Of a DNA stretch of 64,000 nucleotides, positions 12,425 through 23,971 are shown piece after piece; position 1 is the first letter of the stretch; every line of letters starts with the position of its first letter. Position numbers and translations under genes: made by a program. The DNA comes from Anagrus nilaparvatae (Eukaryota > Arthropoda > Insecta > Hymenoptera > Mymaridae), in NCBI GenBank assembly GCA_022575985.1, contig JAKSXM010000002.1:14929001-14993000 (forward strand), given 5' to 3'. Under the pieces are notes generated by a model. It did not search any database. It saw only the letters and a program-made list of their open reading frames with translations, and was not told where the DNA came from.

Positions 12425-13131
12425 TTATTTACTCTCTTTAATGCTTCTTCACCCACCAATTCTTCATAAGAGATGTGTTCTATACTTTCAATAAACCAAA
12501 TTGGGTTGGTCTTCTTAATGTCGCCTGTGAATGTCAAATTTGCTATCCTTATGGCCTTTGAGACAGCATTTACTTGTTCTTGGGTGGATCTCCTTGGTGC
12601 CTGAAGTCTGCGATCAGGTGCGTTTCTTGCCTGTTGATCCCTTAACCTTTGGTTTTGGATTTTCAGGTCTCGGATGCGGTTTTGAAGTTCCACCATGCCG
12701 ATGTTAGCTTCTTCTTGATGATGGACATTAACATTGTTTCTCCGTTGTATCTCATCATCGAATCTCTCTTCTAGTAGGTTACGTTCAATAACATTATTGG
12801 CCACTTGTTGTTCTCGTCGACCACGCTACGCTTGTTCCATGCGCCCTTGGTCCTGGTACTCCATGTCATTCATTGATCGATGAGATGGGGGCCTTATGAC
12901 TCTTCGGTTGTTACCCATGCTTCGGAACGATAGTACGCCGTCATGGTCGTCGTCGCCATCTTGTTCAACTTCAGACCACGCGCCGCTTCTTCCGCGCATC
13001 TGCTGATTGAAGGTTGCTCGTCTGCGTCTGTGTTCTGAAACATCAATTCCACCATAATAGAAACAGGCTAAAGGTACGATCTTCCGGAATACCAAAATAA
13101 GAACTTTGTGCGCACTACACATCACAGCCAT
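12382..13131 (-). pseudogene. Gag-like protein of LTR element, one internal stop
   Basis: Two frames in the same register (13131-12826 and 12804-12382) join through one TAG. The second part has a charged coiled-coil-like helix (RNRIRDLKIQNQRLRDQQ) followed by VSKAIRIANLTFTGD and NPIWFIESIE, a layout seen at the start of the capsid region in Gypsy-type gag proteins. The N-terminal part is rich in Arg/Asp/Ser. The true start is uncertain because upstream methionines precede a non-gag-like hydrophobic stretch. After KYVGDERDKE the frame ends and the rest of capsid continues only in other frames. Non-functional. Confidence 0.6.
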
Positions 13132-13305
13132 GCTTCTTATATGCGTGTATTACGCACACATGTGTATGTATAAAATTTGTGTACAGTTTTGTAATTCCCG
13201 CACAACATGGCTGGCGTGTGTAGCCTGATGCTCATTGGCTTATTAAAAATTTATAAAAATGATGCGTAAGATCTTACCTTTAGCCTGTTTCTATTATGAT
13301 TTCCA
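13049..13305. repeat. Short inverted repeat in gag leader
   Basis: CCATAATAGAAACAGGCTAA (13052-13071) and its complement TTAGCCTGTTTCTATTATG (13281-13299) lie about 210 bp apart, extending to about 30 bp arms. The role is unclear. Confidence 0.75.
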
Positions 13306-13534
13306 CCTCCACCGGAAGTGGGTCTCTCCGTCATTATTGTGACCACGTGCCAAGTTTATAATGAAATTCCGTGTGAATTAATTATATGAAAATATTATAA
13401 ATTTAATTATTGATGCGTGATTAATTTGATAATATTAATTATATTAATATTAAACTTTCTATCTTGAAACACTTATTAATTAGCGACAACGCTCTTTAGA
13501 TCACCACTTATATTCCGCGTGTCCACTGCGGATT

Positions 13535-13552
13535 GTCCAGTCACGGTCGCCA
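13535..13552 (-). promoter_or_regulatory. Primer-binding site, tRNA-Arg type
   Basis: TGGCGACCGTGACTGGAC on the minus strand. The first 13 nt are complementary to the 3' end (with CCA) of arginine tRNA ending …GTCACGGTCG, from general knowledge of insect LTR elements. It lies 2 nt from a TG…CA-type LTR edge. Confidence 0.65.
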
Positions 13553-13690
13553 AATGTCACCGAACAGAATGACTAAACCACGACCACGATCGCCACTTAG
13601 TTTATAATATAACTATAACTGTCCTTACCTCCAGGTAGTCAATCACTCTGAGCTCATTAACCAAGAAAACCGCTTAAACGAGTAATTAAA

Positions 13691-13915
13691 TATGTAGGAG
13701 GTGAGCGGGATAAGGAATGTATAACACAATAATGACTACTCATATTAATGAACACCGCATGGTTGATTTATTCACAAGTATCAATTGTACATCGACTATA
13801 CTCTTAGGGAATCGTAGTCCCACTGGTCCCTCTATCGCCCAACTCCGTTCAACCAAGAACCCTTCTCCTGACATAGAAGAGCTTCCCCATATGTGTCATA
13901 ATATGTACGGTGACA
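13691..13915 (+). repeat. Gag segment, inverted-duplicate arm 2
   Basis: Opposite-orientation copy of 12199-12424, lying beyond the PBS/LTR edge. About 96% identical by eye, so younger than most repeats here. Homology fades over about 30 bp on its left side. Confidence 0.85.
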
Positions 13916-13950
13916 GGGTTTTTCAAGTACACTTGATACGTGGCATGTGA

Positions 13951-14440
13951 AAATTTTTTACCATAAACAGGTCATCTGGGGGGATCACAGGGACATAAAC
14001 TGGTCATCAATTATGGCCATATTTTGGCCAACTAGTTGAACTTTAACTATCATTTTTAAAAAGATTTTTTTTGTTTTTATCGTATAATTTCATCATTTAT
14101 ACTGCTCCAAAGCCTGTAGAAAGTGTAAAAAACTCAGACCCTTTTACTAAAGTTTACACAAAATAATAAAACTGAAGTTTATGAGTAAAAAGTTTAAAAT
14201 TTGAAAATTTTGAAATTAAAGTAAAAATAGTCATTCCAATTTATTTAATAAACATATTTATTAAATTAAATTTATTTAACTTTCAATTCAAAATTTCCAA
14301 AATACTTTTGCACATTAATTTTCACTTTAAAAGGCACTGAGTTTCGTCATGTAGCACATTTTGAAATTAAGATATTTTAACCCTATGTTTATTTATAATA
14401 ATTTTTTTTGGAAAAGTCAATGCTTTTCGGTATTTGGTAC
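13951..14440. other. Unassigned AT-rich stretch
   Basis: No coding or repeat signature. Confidence 0.5.
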
Positions 14441-14446
14441 CCAAAA

Positions 14447-14750
14447 AAATGTATAACTGGTTTGTGTGCTTAAACAACCAACTATCATTAAACATGTTCA
14501 CTCATAACAGTTATAAATCCAAAAACCGAAATTACAATAAATCCCGAAATATAAATTATCCAAAGTTCTTGTTTTTATTAGGACCTAATCAGGCCCTAAA
14601 TCCAACTTCAAATTATTCTTAGTCCCTAAATCCTAAATATTCTGAATCCATTTCACCCCTCACCCCTAAAAACGTTACTTTTTCACCCCCTTTCCTACCA
14701 AACCAGACTTTTTCAAATACCCCATCCAATGAACATGTTCCATGCTAACA
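14447..14750 (+). repeat. C-rich repeat (family 3) copy
   Basis: It begins TATAACTGGTTTGTGTGC, contains phrases of the type 'CCCTAAATCC…ATTATTC', pyrimidine-rich CACCCC runs and ends CATGTTCCATGCTAA. The family (~300-370 bp) has an inverted CATGGAACATGTTTA near its left end and AACATGTTCCATG at its right. Class unknown, non-coding. Confidence 0.75.
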
Positions 14751-14929
14751 TTTAAAAAAAATGGAAAATGTTTATTTGCTTAAACAATTACGACATTTTG
14801 AATTTTTGTAATTTTTGGGCAATTTTTCTCTAAAAACTACTGACGGGTAGTAAGTAACTCTAATTACAAATAAATTATTTTAACTTTCTAAGCCCGTAGA
14901 CACAAACTCATATTAAATTAATTTCCTAA

Positions 14930-15070
14930 ATTTGGACTAGCATAAGTCCCTCAATCGAAATTAGGTCCATTTGATCTTCCCCTCGATTGTGAATTCTAAC
15001 CCACCTTCTCTCAATTTTCAGGCCTTCTAAGGTACTTTTTCCCATAAACATGTTTTGTGTTATGAGCTCA
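14930..15070 (+). repeat. Family 3 partial copy
   Basis: The right half only: AAGTCCCTCAATCG, CCATTTGATCTTCCCC, ATAAACATGTTTTGTGTTA. Confidence 0.6.
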
Positions 15071-15639
15071 GGGATCGAGCTGAACAGTTAGTGGTCTGTC
15101 CTATTACTTCTCTAAATTCAGAGCTGGTACATTCTCCTCATATAGCCAGTAGAAATTTTTTCATTTGCAAGAAAAATTTAATTATTAAATTGTCTTGAAA
15201 TAACTAATTATAAACAGTTTTTGTTATTGTAAAAATGAAAACTGTTATGAGAGGGAATATTTTTAAAAAATGTTGAGATAAAATTATTCTTGCAAATAAA
15301 ATGATTTTTAAAGATTTTGTTAAAAGAATAAGCAGAATTTAATGGAGGTGGTTAGCGCATTTTAAAATTTGAATTTTGGGAATAGCCTCACAAACTGCAA
15401 GTTCCTGAACTCCCATGAAAGACATCATGTAAAAGTTATAATAAAATCTATTATTATTACACAAAACTGGCCATAGAAAAATGGATGAAATTTTGAAAAT
15501 CGTTTTTAGTGACCAAAAATAGATAAGAATCACTTGGTTGGATTCATTCGGTTCCAATTAAAATTTTTGGATGCGTTTAATATTGCTGGTGCATTGACTA
15601 TTATGCATTATGCGCGTAATATAATCTCTAGAGATTTTA

Positions 15640-15910
15640 ACAAGGAACATATTTATAGAGAGGGGGTACCATGGAAATTCAAAAATCAAGGGGGTGTCAA
15701 ATGAGAATAATTTCGATTTAGGGTCTTGAAAAAATCCAGGTTTTAGAACTTAGAATAATTTCGATTTAGAAACTTAGAATAATACGCATTTAGGAAATCA
15801 GAATAATTTAGTTTTAAAATCTTGAAATCTAGAAAAGGTGATAATTACCAATTATAAAATTCTATTGTAATGTTGAGTAGCATTTATGAATTATACCTAG
15901 CCCTCAACTG
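15640..15910 (-). repeat. Family 3 copy, reverse orientation
   Basis: It begins near GGAACATATTTATAGAGAGG, then GGGGGTGTCAAATGAGAATA and repeated 'TTAGAATAATTTCGATTTAG', and ends in AAGGTGATAATTACCAATTA. Confidence 0.65.
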
Positions 15911-18900
15911 TAAGTAAACATGTGCGACCAGAAAATACGTACTTTCTCGTCGATGATGAAGAAAAATCGTATACGACCCTTGTTGTCCATAAATAAAGAA
16001 TACCCCAAATCGCAGTTTTTACTTTTCTGGACACGGGCTCGTAATATACTATTTATTAGTAACAAAGTTCGAAAAGTGCTATATAGAAAATTTGTTGAAA
16101 AAAATATCACCGAGTAAGCTATCTTATGCCAAAGGTGACTATTATTTGTTAAAAATTACTTTAATATTTGCAGAAAAACAAATCTTCCCAAATTATATAT
16201 TCTTAAAAAATAAGAAAAATCACCTGTATATATTTTCCAAGAATCTTAATTAAAATTTTACGTTTACATTCCTGCTACTGTAACTTAATATTATTTACTT
16301 TTTTTAGTGTTGTTATTTTTTTATATAACTATTTATTTATTTGCTTTTTTTTAATATAGTTTATTTTATATAATATAAAAGAGAAAAAAAAAAGGTAAAC
16401 ATTTCTTAATCAAAAAGTATACATTTCATTTAATGCAGTATGATACTTTGACACGATCTTTTGTTAAGCTACTTTATAGCTTCAAGTGTTTGCTTTGTAT
16501 TGAAAAGGATTTACTTTATTATAGACACTTTCGATGTTGTTTATTTTGGCTTATTTTACATTTTAATAATAATAAAGAAAAATAATACTTACTTATTCTT
16601 AGAACGAATACTCATTTTCTTTTATTTTCATTGATAAAAGGAAAGTATTTATTAAAAAAAGCTTTTTTTACTAGGTAAATTGTAATAAAAAAATTTAATA
16701 AAATTTATATGATAAAAAAGTAAATTAGATTTATTTTACAAAGAATAATAAATTCTGTAACAGGAAACAGTTTTGAAGTTTAATTTTAAATGAAAATTTT
16801 ACTGAAAATTTAATTTTTTTAAATTATTAAAACATAAAAATGTAAGCTGTAATTCATAGAGTCTCTTTCATATGAAAATTATCTCGAAACATTATAGAAG
16901 CATGGGTTTGTTTTCATCCATCCTATAGAGATTTTTTAGAGATTTTTTTTCCTCGGTTTTATTACAATATATGATTTTTAGACGTAATTTTTAAAATGGA
17001 ACATGTCAACTTAAGAAGAGGTATTTGTTTAATCTACTAACTTAAATCCAAAAAGGTGATTCAAAAAGACAAGTAGAATTTCTAACAGTCACATAAATAT
17101 TAATAATAGGATGAATTTCAGAATTTCATTTGTCTTTTTATATCAGCATGTACGTTTTCGAGAGGTTGGAGCTCAAATGGGCTTACAAATAATTTAGTTT
17201 AACAAAATACACTGAAAATCATTTTCACTTGCCACAAGCGAGATTTTGTTTACGGTAAGTAGAACAAGCAGATTAATGGTCATCTGAATAAAGACTTTTT
17301 TTTTACAAACATTTAATTTCAAAAAATTTATTAAAAATTCAATTTTATTTCTGGTATGAAAAAAATAATATTTTTTTAAGCTTCGCTCGGACTTAAAAAT
17401 TATAAGCCTTATTTAAAAATTAAATTACAATTGCTCGTGACGAATTATATTAAATTTTAATTAGATGGGAATTAATGAAACATGACAAGCAGTTATTGAC
17501 ATGCATTATAACCATATTTGTTTCTTCATAACAGATATTAATACATGTTACTGGCAAAACCTAAAAATTATTCTGAAGGTAATTTGGTAAAAATTGCTTG
17601 ATTATATTAAAGAAATGTCGAGGAAATGTTAGTTAAAAATTAAAGTAAATTAAAAATTACTAACGGGAAGTAAATTTACTAAAAATTACTTTTCTAACAA
17701 ATTCTCGGAAATTTTTAGAAAAATTTACTTCTAGTCAGTAGTTTTTAATACAAAAATGTTTACAGTGTTGCTTTTGATTAATTTTGTTATAAATAAAATC
17801 AAATCAAATTATAGCTTTTTATTAAGACAAAATTAGAAATGAAAATTTTTGGGATTTGCCAGTAGCGTATACAAAATTGAATGAAAAATTAGGTTCGATG
17901 AGATGAAAATAGAGATAATATATTTATGTAGTCGATGGTGAGAAGAACATGAAATTGATAAGAGGTGAAAAAGTGGCAAGATATATAAATGAGATTGGTA
18001 TTAAAAGGATATGAGATAGGCTATACTTTTTTACGTTATATTTATCTATAACGTCTTTAAAATTTTGATCAAATATCGATCAAATATTATTTTAAACGAC
18101 TAATAACATACTCATATCTTCATCTTTATTTTTATCTTACATCTTGTTTTATCAATATCAATTTTATTCTTTTTCTGTTTATTTTTTTAAAAAGGTATCT
18201 ATAAATATAAATCCCAATTTCGATTCTTGTCAGTTTTTCGCTAATAGGTCCATGAAATTTCCTAAGAAAGTTTTTTGGGTCATTGATACGAAGATGCTAA
18301 TCATTTCTTCCTAAAGTTATCCAATCGCCCTCAATAAGCAATTTTACGTTATTTTTGTGTTTTGTCTTTGTACAGTCAATTGGGGGTATTGTTACCAGTA
18401 TCCACCAACCAACGGACATGGAAAATGTTTAAATTTATTTTAAAAAAATAATTTTAAGCTCCTAAAATTTTTAATATTCTATACCTATTATCGAACTTAT
18501 TCTAAGTCCATTTGAGCCCCCCCCCCCAAATTACAGGCTTGAAATACCCCCCCCCCCAAATATCTATAAACATGTTCCATGTTAGAAGGGAATATTTTTA
18601 TGTATTTCAGTGTCCAGAAATATTTGTAATTTTTTTGTTTCTTCATAACATTTGAACCTGAGGGTTAATTTTAAAGGGTTAAAACTAGTTTAAAAGGTTG
18701 TTTTCAACCTCTCTACTTGATTCTTGGGTTAAAATTTTGTATATATTATTACCAAATGTTTAGTCGAGAGGAAAAAAAATGTTTTCACAAAATTAAAGAT
18801 TGACATTGAAATCATGTACATAAAAAGTCTTCGAAATTGTTAATTGAGCCAGCAAAACCTATATGGACTAAATTTGGGCATTCAAAGTACGAATATATAA

Positions 18901-19587
18901 AATATAGCCCTTTTTTGGGATATTTTTTGATAATTTAAGTTTGAGCCTTAAGTTTTCGCAAAAGATGCAAACATTTGTACATAGGGTTGTCAGCCAAAAA
19001 GAAAGTGACTATGAATCTAGAGTCCACGCCTCTACTATATTGCATATAAAACAAAAAACATGAATTTTATTTTTATGCAACTTTTTCTATGAAAAATTTT
19101 TGTAAATAAGTCTTTTTGAAAAAGCGAGTAAAAGTTTTCAAAATAAAAAATAAAATACTAAATTTTTTTAATAAAATATAAAAAAATGAGTTAATTTTAG
19201 AAACCTTTATGAAGTTTAATTACAACAAAATTTTTCACAGTAACCTAGTACTATAATATTTTTTTACAAAGTACAAAGGGGATGCCAGGTAAAATTGAAG
19301 CATGCATATGTGATATATATTCTATTTATTTTATTTTCAAAAAAAAACCAAGGTAATATTAAAATTAACCCGTATTCTGTCAATTAAATTTCGAATGGAA
19401 ATAATCAAAAAGGAATGTATTAAAATTAAAATAAAAATGTTTAATCAATTTTCACAATTTTTCATAAAGCTATGATTAATTTCGAAAAATCGCCATAACT
19501 GTAAGACCAGGCTAGGAAAATTTGAATAACAAACTTAAAATTTATTTCATTGTTTATTGAACATGAGAAGTCCTAATAAAAATAATA
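15911..19587. other. AT-rich intergenic with family 3 fragment
   Basis: No gene seen. A family 3 fragment lies at about 18380-18583 with poly-C tracts at 18522-18534 and 18548-18559, ending CATGTTCCATGTTAG. Confidence 0.55.
18380..18583 (+). repeat. Family 3 degraded copy with poly-C tracts
   Basis: CAACCAACGGACATGGAAAA at the left, two 11-13-nt C runs, and ATAAACATGTTCCATGTTAG at the right. Confidence 0.65.
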
Positions 19588-19806
19588 AATGGTCGATTTC
19601 ATGAAGCGTACTAATAGATTCTAGGGGCATTAGAAAAGAAATAATTAATGACTCAAAATCTACTAAAATTCTGCTCCAGCAGGGTCCAGAAAATCGCTTC
19701 AGAGAAAAATTAAAAAAAATTTTAATAATAATTACTAGGGTTCAATTGTTTCAACTCTAATGTTTCTATAATCTAGTAAAAATAAGTTCCATGAAATCGA
19801 CCCTTA
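19588..19806. mobile_element. Short MITE with GGTCGATTTCATG termini
   Basis: Left GGTCGATTTCATGAAG and right TTCCATGAAATCGACC are inverted. The element is about 216 bp and also has CTAATAGATTCTAG/CTATAATCTAG subterminal complementarity. Target duplication not resolved. Confidence 0.7.
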
Positions 19807-20355
19807 AAATATATTCAAATTAATTACAGTATAAATTATACCAAATTCTCCATCATAATAAATTATCAGATATTTCAAACCTGCACCTCGTTATGAAATA
19901 AATAAAATAAGTTTTACCTTAAAATTAAATATTAACAAATACATAAATTTAAAGCAACAAAAAATTTATATATGTATATGGGCAATTCTTTCTCAAGCCA
20001 GCCACCCCCCTCTGTCCAAAATTGGAGACAACTTAAAAAGATTTTGGTTTTCTCAAATTGACGTCAAAAGGGTCTAGTTTTTTGTGCTCATTGGCCTTTT
20101 TTGACTCTGTAAACCTTAAGTGTCGGTTTTAAACATTTTAAGGAATCGGCGAATTACCACGCGGGTGGTATTGTTTTCTTTTTTTTTTATTTAATAACAA
20201 CTTTAGAGAAAAAATAAATTTGAAAAATTTACGGTTAACCTACTTTAATTTCCATTTTTCTGATTTTTAAATTTCAACCTGCTAGCGCTTAGCGCCTAAA
20301 AGAGGCACAGTAGATTTACAGAGTTATAAATACCAATGAGAATAAAAAAAAATTT

Positions 20356-21047
20356 ATAACTGGTTTGTGTTTTTATACACTGTAAAAAGTAACTTTCTTA
20401 GATTTACAAAAAAAATAGACTTTTTCGAAAAATTAGTAAATTTTCAAAAAATTTTGTAAATATTCGATAAAAATCGTAAATTTACTAAATTTAGTAAATT
20501 ATCGAAAAATTAGAGAATTCTCGATTTTTTTTTGTGAATTTACGAAAAAAGTTGTAAATTCACAACTATTTTTTGTAAATTTTCGAAAAAAAATTGTAAA
20601 TTATCAATTTTTCCTATGAATTCACAAAAAAAAATCGTGAATACTCGAATTTTTCGATAATATACTAAATTTAGTAAATTTACGATTTTTATCGAATATT
20701 TACAAATTCTTTTGAAAATTTACTAATCTTTCGAAAATGTTCTAATTTTTTTGTTAATATAAGAAAGTTACTTTTTACAGTGCACAACCAAGGATCATGG
20801 AACATGTTCACTTCTAACAGTATTAACTTATACTCCCTAATTATTATTAATCCTAAAACCTGAATTACAATAAATTCCAAAATATAAATTATCCTAACTT
20901 GTTCTTATCAGGTCCTGATTCCAACTTCAAATTATTCCAAGTCCCTAAATCCAGTCCACCCCCCCCTAAAAATGTCAATATTTCACCCCCTCCTCTGCTG
21001 ACCCGGACTTTTTCAAATACCCCATCTAATGAACATGTTCCATGTTA
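20356..21047 (+). repeat. Family 3 copy, interrupted by MITE
   Basis: The left end TATAACTGGTTTGTGTTTTT is separated from CAACCAAGGATCATGGAACA by the MITE at 20378-20782. The right end is GAACATGTTCCATGTTAA. Confidence 0.82.
20378..20782. mobile_element. Tc1/mariner-like MITE, family 1 copy B
   Basis: 405 bp, same 23-bp termini and palindromic interior as the copy at 5.4 kb. Left flank TA, right flank CA (target copy mutated). It is inserted inside a C-rich repeat whose two halves continue on each side. Confidence 0.88.
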
Positions 21048-23697
21048 AAACTAGACCCTTTTGCCGTCAATTCGAGAGAACCAAAATCCTTTTCAGTTGC
21101 CTCCACTTTTGGGCAAAGGATAGTGGCCAGCTTGAGAAAGAAAAATTTCATACCTACTATACTAAGGGTTTCGTAATAACCTGTATATGTTTTTCTATAA
21201 GTAAATATCAACAATATTGTAAAAGACTTTGTAAGGTTATAAAAACCTTATAATACTTTTTGAAAAAGTTTTTCTTTTTCTTTTTTTATATACCAACTTA
21301 TTTTATATATATTTTAAATTGGTTTCATATTCAAGCTTACTATAATAAAGCCGATAAAAAATAAAAGAAGCAAGAAAGTATAATACAAGTTTTTCTTGAA
21401 AAAAGTATTATATATTTAAAGCTCATTAAATATTATGACACTATAATGTATATAAATTTTATAAAATTACCTTTTGATATTTTATGTAATTTCTTTAATA
21501 ATGTACATTGATTTTTTTTTTTTGAAATTTTTTGCTTTTTTAGTTTAAAAAAAAATATAATATAAACGCTGTAGTTGCATGTTGTTAAAGAAAATATTAT
21601 TTTACAATATGAGTTAAATTTATAGGGTGTTTGTTTTTTTATAAAAATAATTAATTTTAAATTGAGTTTATTTTTAAATTAAAAAAATTATTAAATTGGT
21701 CAATATGGAACAATAAAATACAATATAATTATTGTTTATATTATTGTATAATTTACTGATTATGACTTGAACTATTAATACAGAGCCGAAATAAACCATT
21801 TTAAATATTATTAAATATTTTAGGTCAGTAATAAGACTGATGAATAAGATTCCATCAATTTTTAATAAGCAATAATTTTATTGTATTTTCTTGTTCCATA
21901 TAGATTTTTTTAATTAAAATTTATGAAAGGAACGAATAAATAAAGTTTTAGAAATTTGATTTTATTTTTTTTTCTTAAATTAGGTTGTTTTTTAATTATA
22001 TTAGAGTTTTATAGTTGCAGCTATGATTTTGGTCTCAAAAAATTTATAAGAAATTTTTAAACAAAAATTAAGCCTTTTGTTAGGATCCTATTCTAAGTCT
22101 TACTTTAGTTATTAAATTATTTTTTTGCAGTTTTGAATAATTAATTTTCATCCCATAGAAAAACAAGTTTAAAATGTAACCCGAAGAGACTACTTGTGAA
22201 CGAAACGTCACGTTTTCTAAAATATATTTTTATTTTTTTTAGTTTTGCTCAAAAAGATCGATAAATTAACTTATTTATTATTCTATAGGTAAAAAAACAG
22301 TCAATAGTAAATTTGGCTAAATCATAAAATTGAGTGCATTAATCATTGTATCATTACCTACATTTATCGTCTTATTGGATTGTAATAATTGTCAAGTTTT
22401 TAAATTTAATTTATAACTTGCAACTTAATTAGTTTAATTACAGGGTTGCATTCATGACATAAGATGACATAAATGAAGTACCACTAAAAATAGCTGTTTT
22501 AGCTACAACAAAATTTACCTGCCAACATCAAATCAGTTAAATGTTTCTTACCTATAAATTCCAAAGATTTTTTTTTCGTTCTATTATTTTAATAAATTAA
22601 TTCACTGCTCTTAAAATATTGAATTTAATGTCAAAATTACTGAAAACAAGTCATAAATTAAATTGAAATTAAACTTGTTTTTCTAATGATCAATTTTATA
22701 AAACGACGTTAATGAACTCTTTCTTTTTCTGCTTGATTGAATAAATTTTTACTTTGATAGAATAATTAAGAAAATTTAAGATCTTTATGAAAAAAATAAA
22801 TTTAAAAAATATGAAATTAAAGTGATTCATTTCTTTTACTTTATTTTAAAAAATAAATTCTTTTTCAAATTTAATTTAGAAGATTCCTTTTAATATTTAA
22901 ATATATTTTAAAGGTTGTTGGAAATGAAATAAAGTAGAAAATAAAATCAGAAAATAGAAACAGAAAATTTTTTTTTTTAGAAATGTAGTTTTTTAAGAAA
23001 AATTTAAACGAAATCCTGAGTTCGTTATTGAAAATAAAATAAAAAATATGGAGATTTATTTAAATAAGGATAAATAAGTAAGATAAATAAGATAAATAAG
23101 ATTTTAATAAATTTATTTATTGAATTATAGACTTGTAAAAATCTTATCCAGCTATTTATTATCTTGATATTAAAAATTTCTTTGAATTTAACAGAAATTT
23201 TCATGAAAATTTTTGTAGAAAATGGCTATGGACAAGATTTAGTATAAAATTCTAAATTTGTATTTTACAAAAAATGAGCTTGTGATTAAAAAATGATTTC
23301 GCTGTCATGGTTTTTAAAATTTGACAAAATTTTCCTTAAAATAATTATAAATTCGGTATAGCAAATAAACTTTATCTTAAAACCAGATAAACATTTTTTA
23401 GCCCGTAGTTATTAAGTAAGTTATTATTTAAAAGTATCAATAAATGCTTCATTTAATGCTTTTGATGAAAATTTGATCGGTTTGAATGTAAAGTAGCTTC
23501 TTTATTCAAAGAACTTTCAGTAACTATAATTCAAGACTATAACCACTCAGTTCGATAAATTCATGTGGTTAAACCATTGTAGGACAACTTTGAAGAGTTA
23601 ACCTTTGTTTGAATTTTCAAGGAGCAAAGTTACAAGGAAAACTTTAAAAAATAGTAAATGCTAGTTTAAGCAAAAAAAATTATTAAGCCGATCCTTA

Positions 23698-23971
23698 CAC
23701 TTTCATAATTCGATAGCCATTAGAACCATCTGTCGCGGCAAACAGATTTCGGGTTCCTACAAATAGAAATATTTCGGTTACAAAATTGGGAATTATGTTT
23801 GTGGTAAACGGATTTTGAACATGGAACAATTTGCAACACTTTAAACGAAGAAAAAAAATTCGTACACCACAACAGGAATTTTAGGCCGTTCGGGTTTTCA
23901 TTTGTTTCAACTGGAATTACGGTTGCGGTAACCAGAATTTTACAATTGCGACATCTGGATTTTTTTCAGTG
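23698..23971. mobile_element. MITE, family 2 copy C (diverged)
   Basis: The right end CTGGATTTTTTTCAGTG is clear, and inner words (ACAGGAATTTTAG, GTTGCGGTAACCAGAATTTT) resemble family 2. The left end (TA CACTTTC) is weak. Confidence 0.55.

Larger units (their letters stand above)
12047..13560 (-). mobile_element. LTR retrotransposon 5' part: LTR edge, PBS, leader, gag
   Basis: On the minus strand, the order is a putative LTR end (…ACA at about 13555), a 2-nt gap, PBS TGGCGACCGTGACTGGAC (13552-13535), a leader of about 400-500 nt, then gag. That PBS is what insect Gypsy-type elements primed by tRNA-Arg carry. Gag runs from about 13131 to 12382 in one frame broken by a single TAG (12825-12823) and then stops. 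No pol, protease or second LTR is visible, so this is a fragment. Superfamily (Gypsy-like) is inferred from the PBS and gag character. Confidence 0.65.
19983..21152. mobile_element. Foldback element (family F) containing nested insertions
   Basis: Left arm 19983-20080 and right arm about 21048-21152 are complementary (CAAAAGGGTCTAGTTTT, TTTCTCAAGC.GCCAC and between). The middle is occupied by a family 3 repeat (20356-21047), which is itself split by a family 1 MITE. The outer end resembles that of the foldback at 54.1-54.9 kb. Confidence 0.8.

Noticed and set aside
12047..13950. Host gene with coiled coil
   Set aside because: PBS, LTR edge and gag-like layout make a retrotransposon fragment the better explanation.
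20689..20880. 63-aa open frame
   Set aside because: It spans the boundary of the family 1 MITE and its host repeat.
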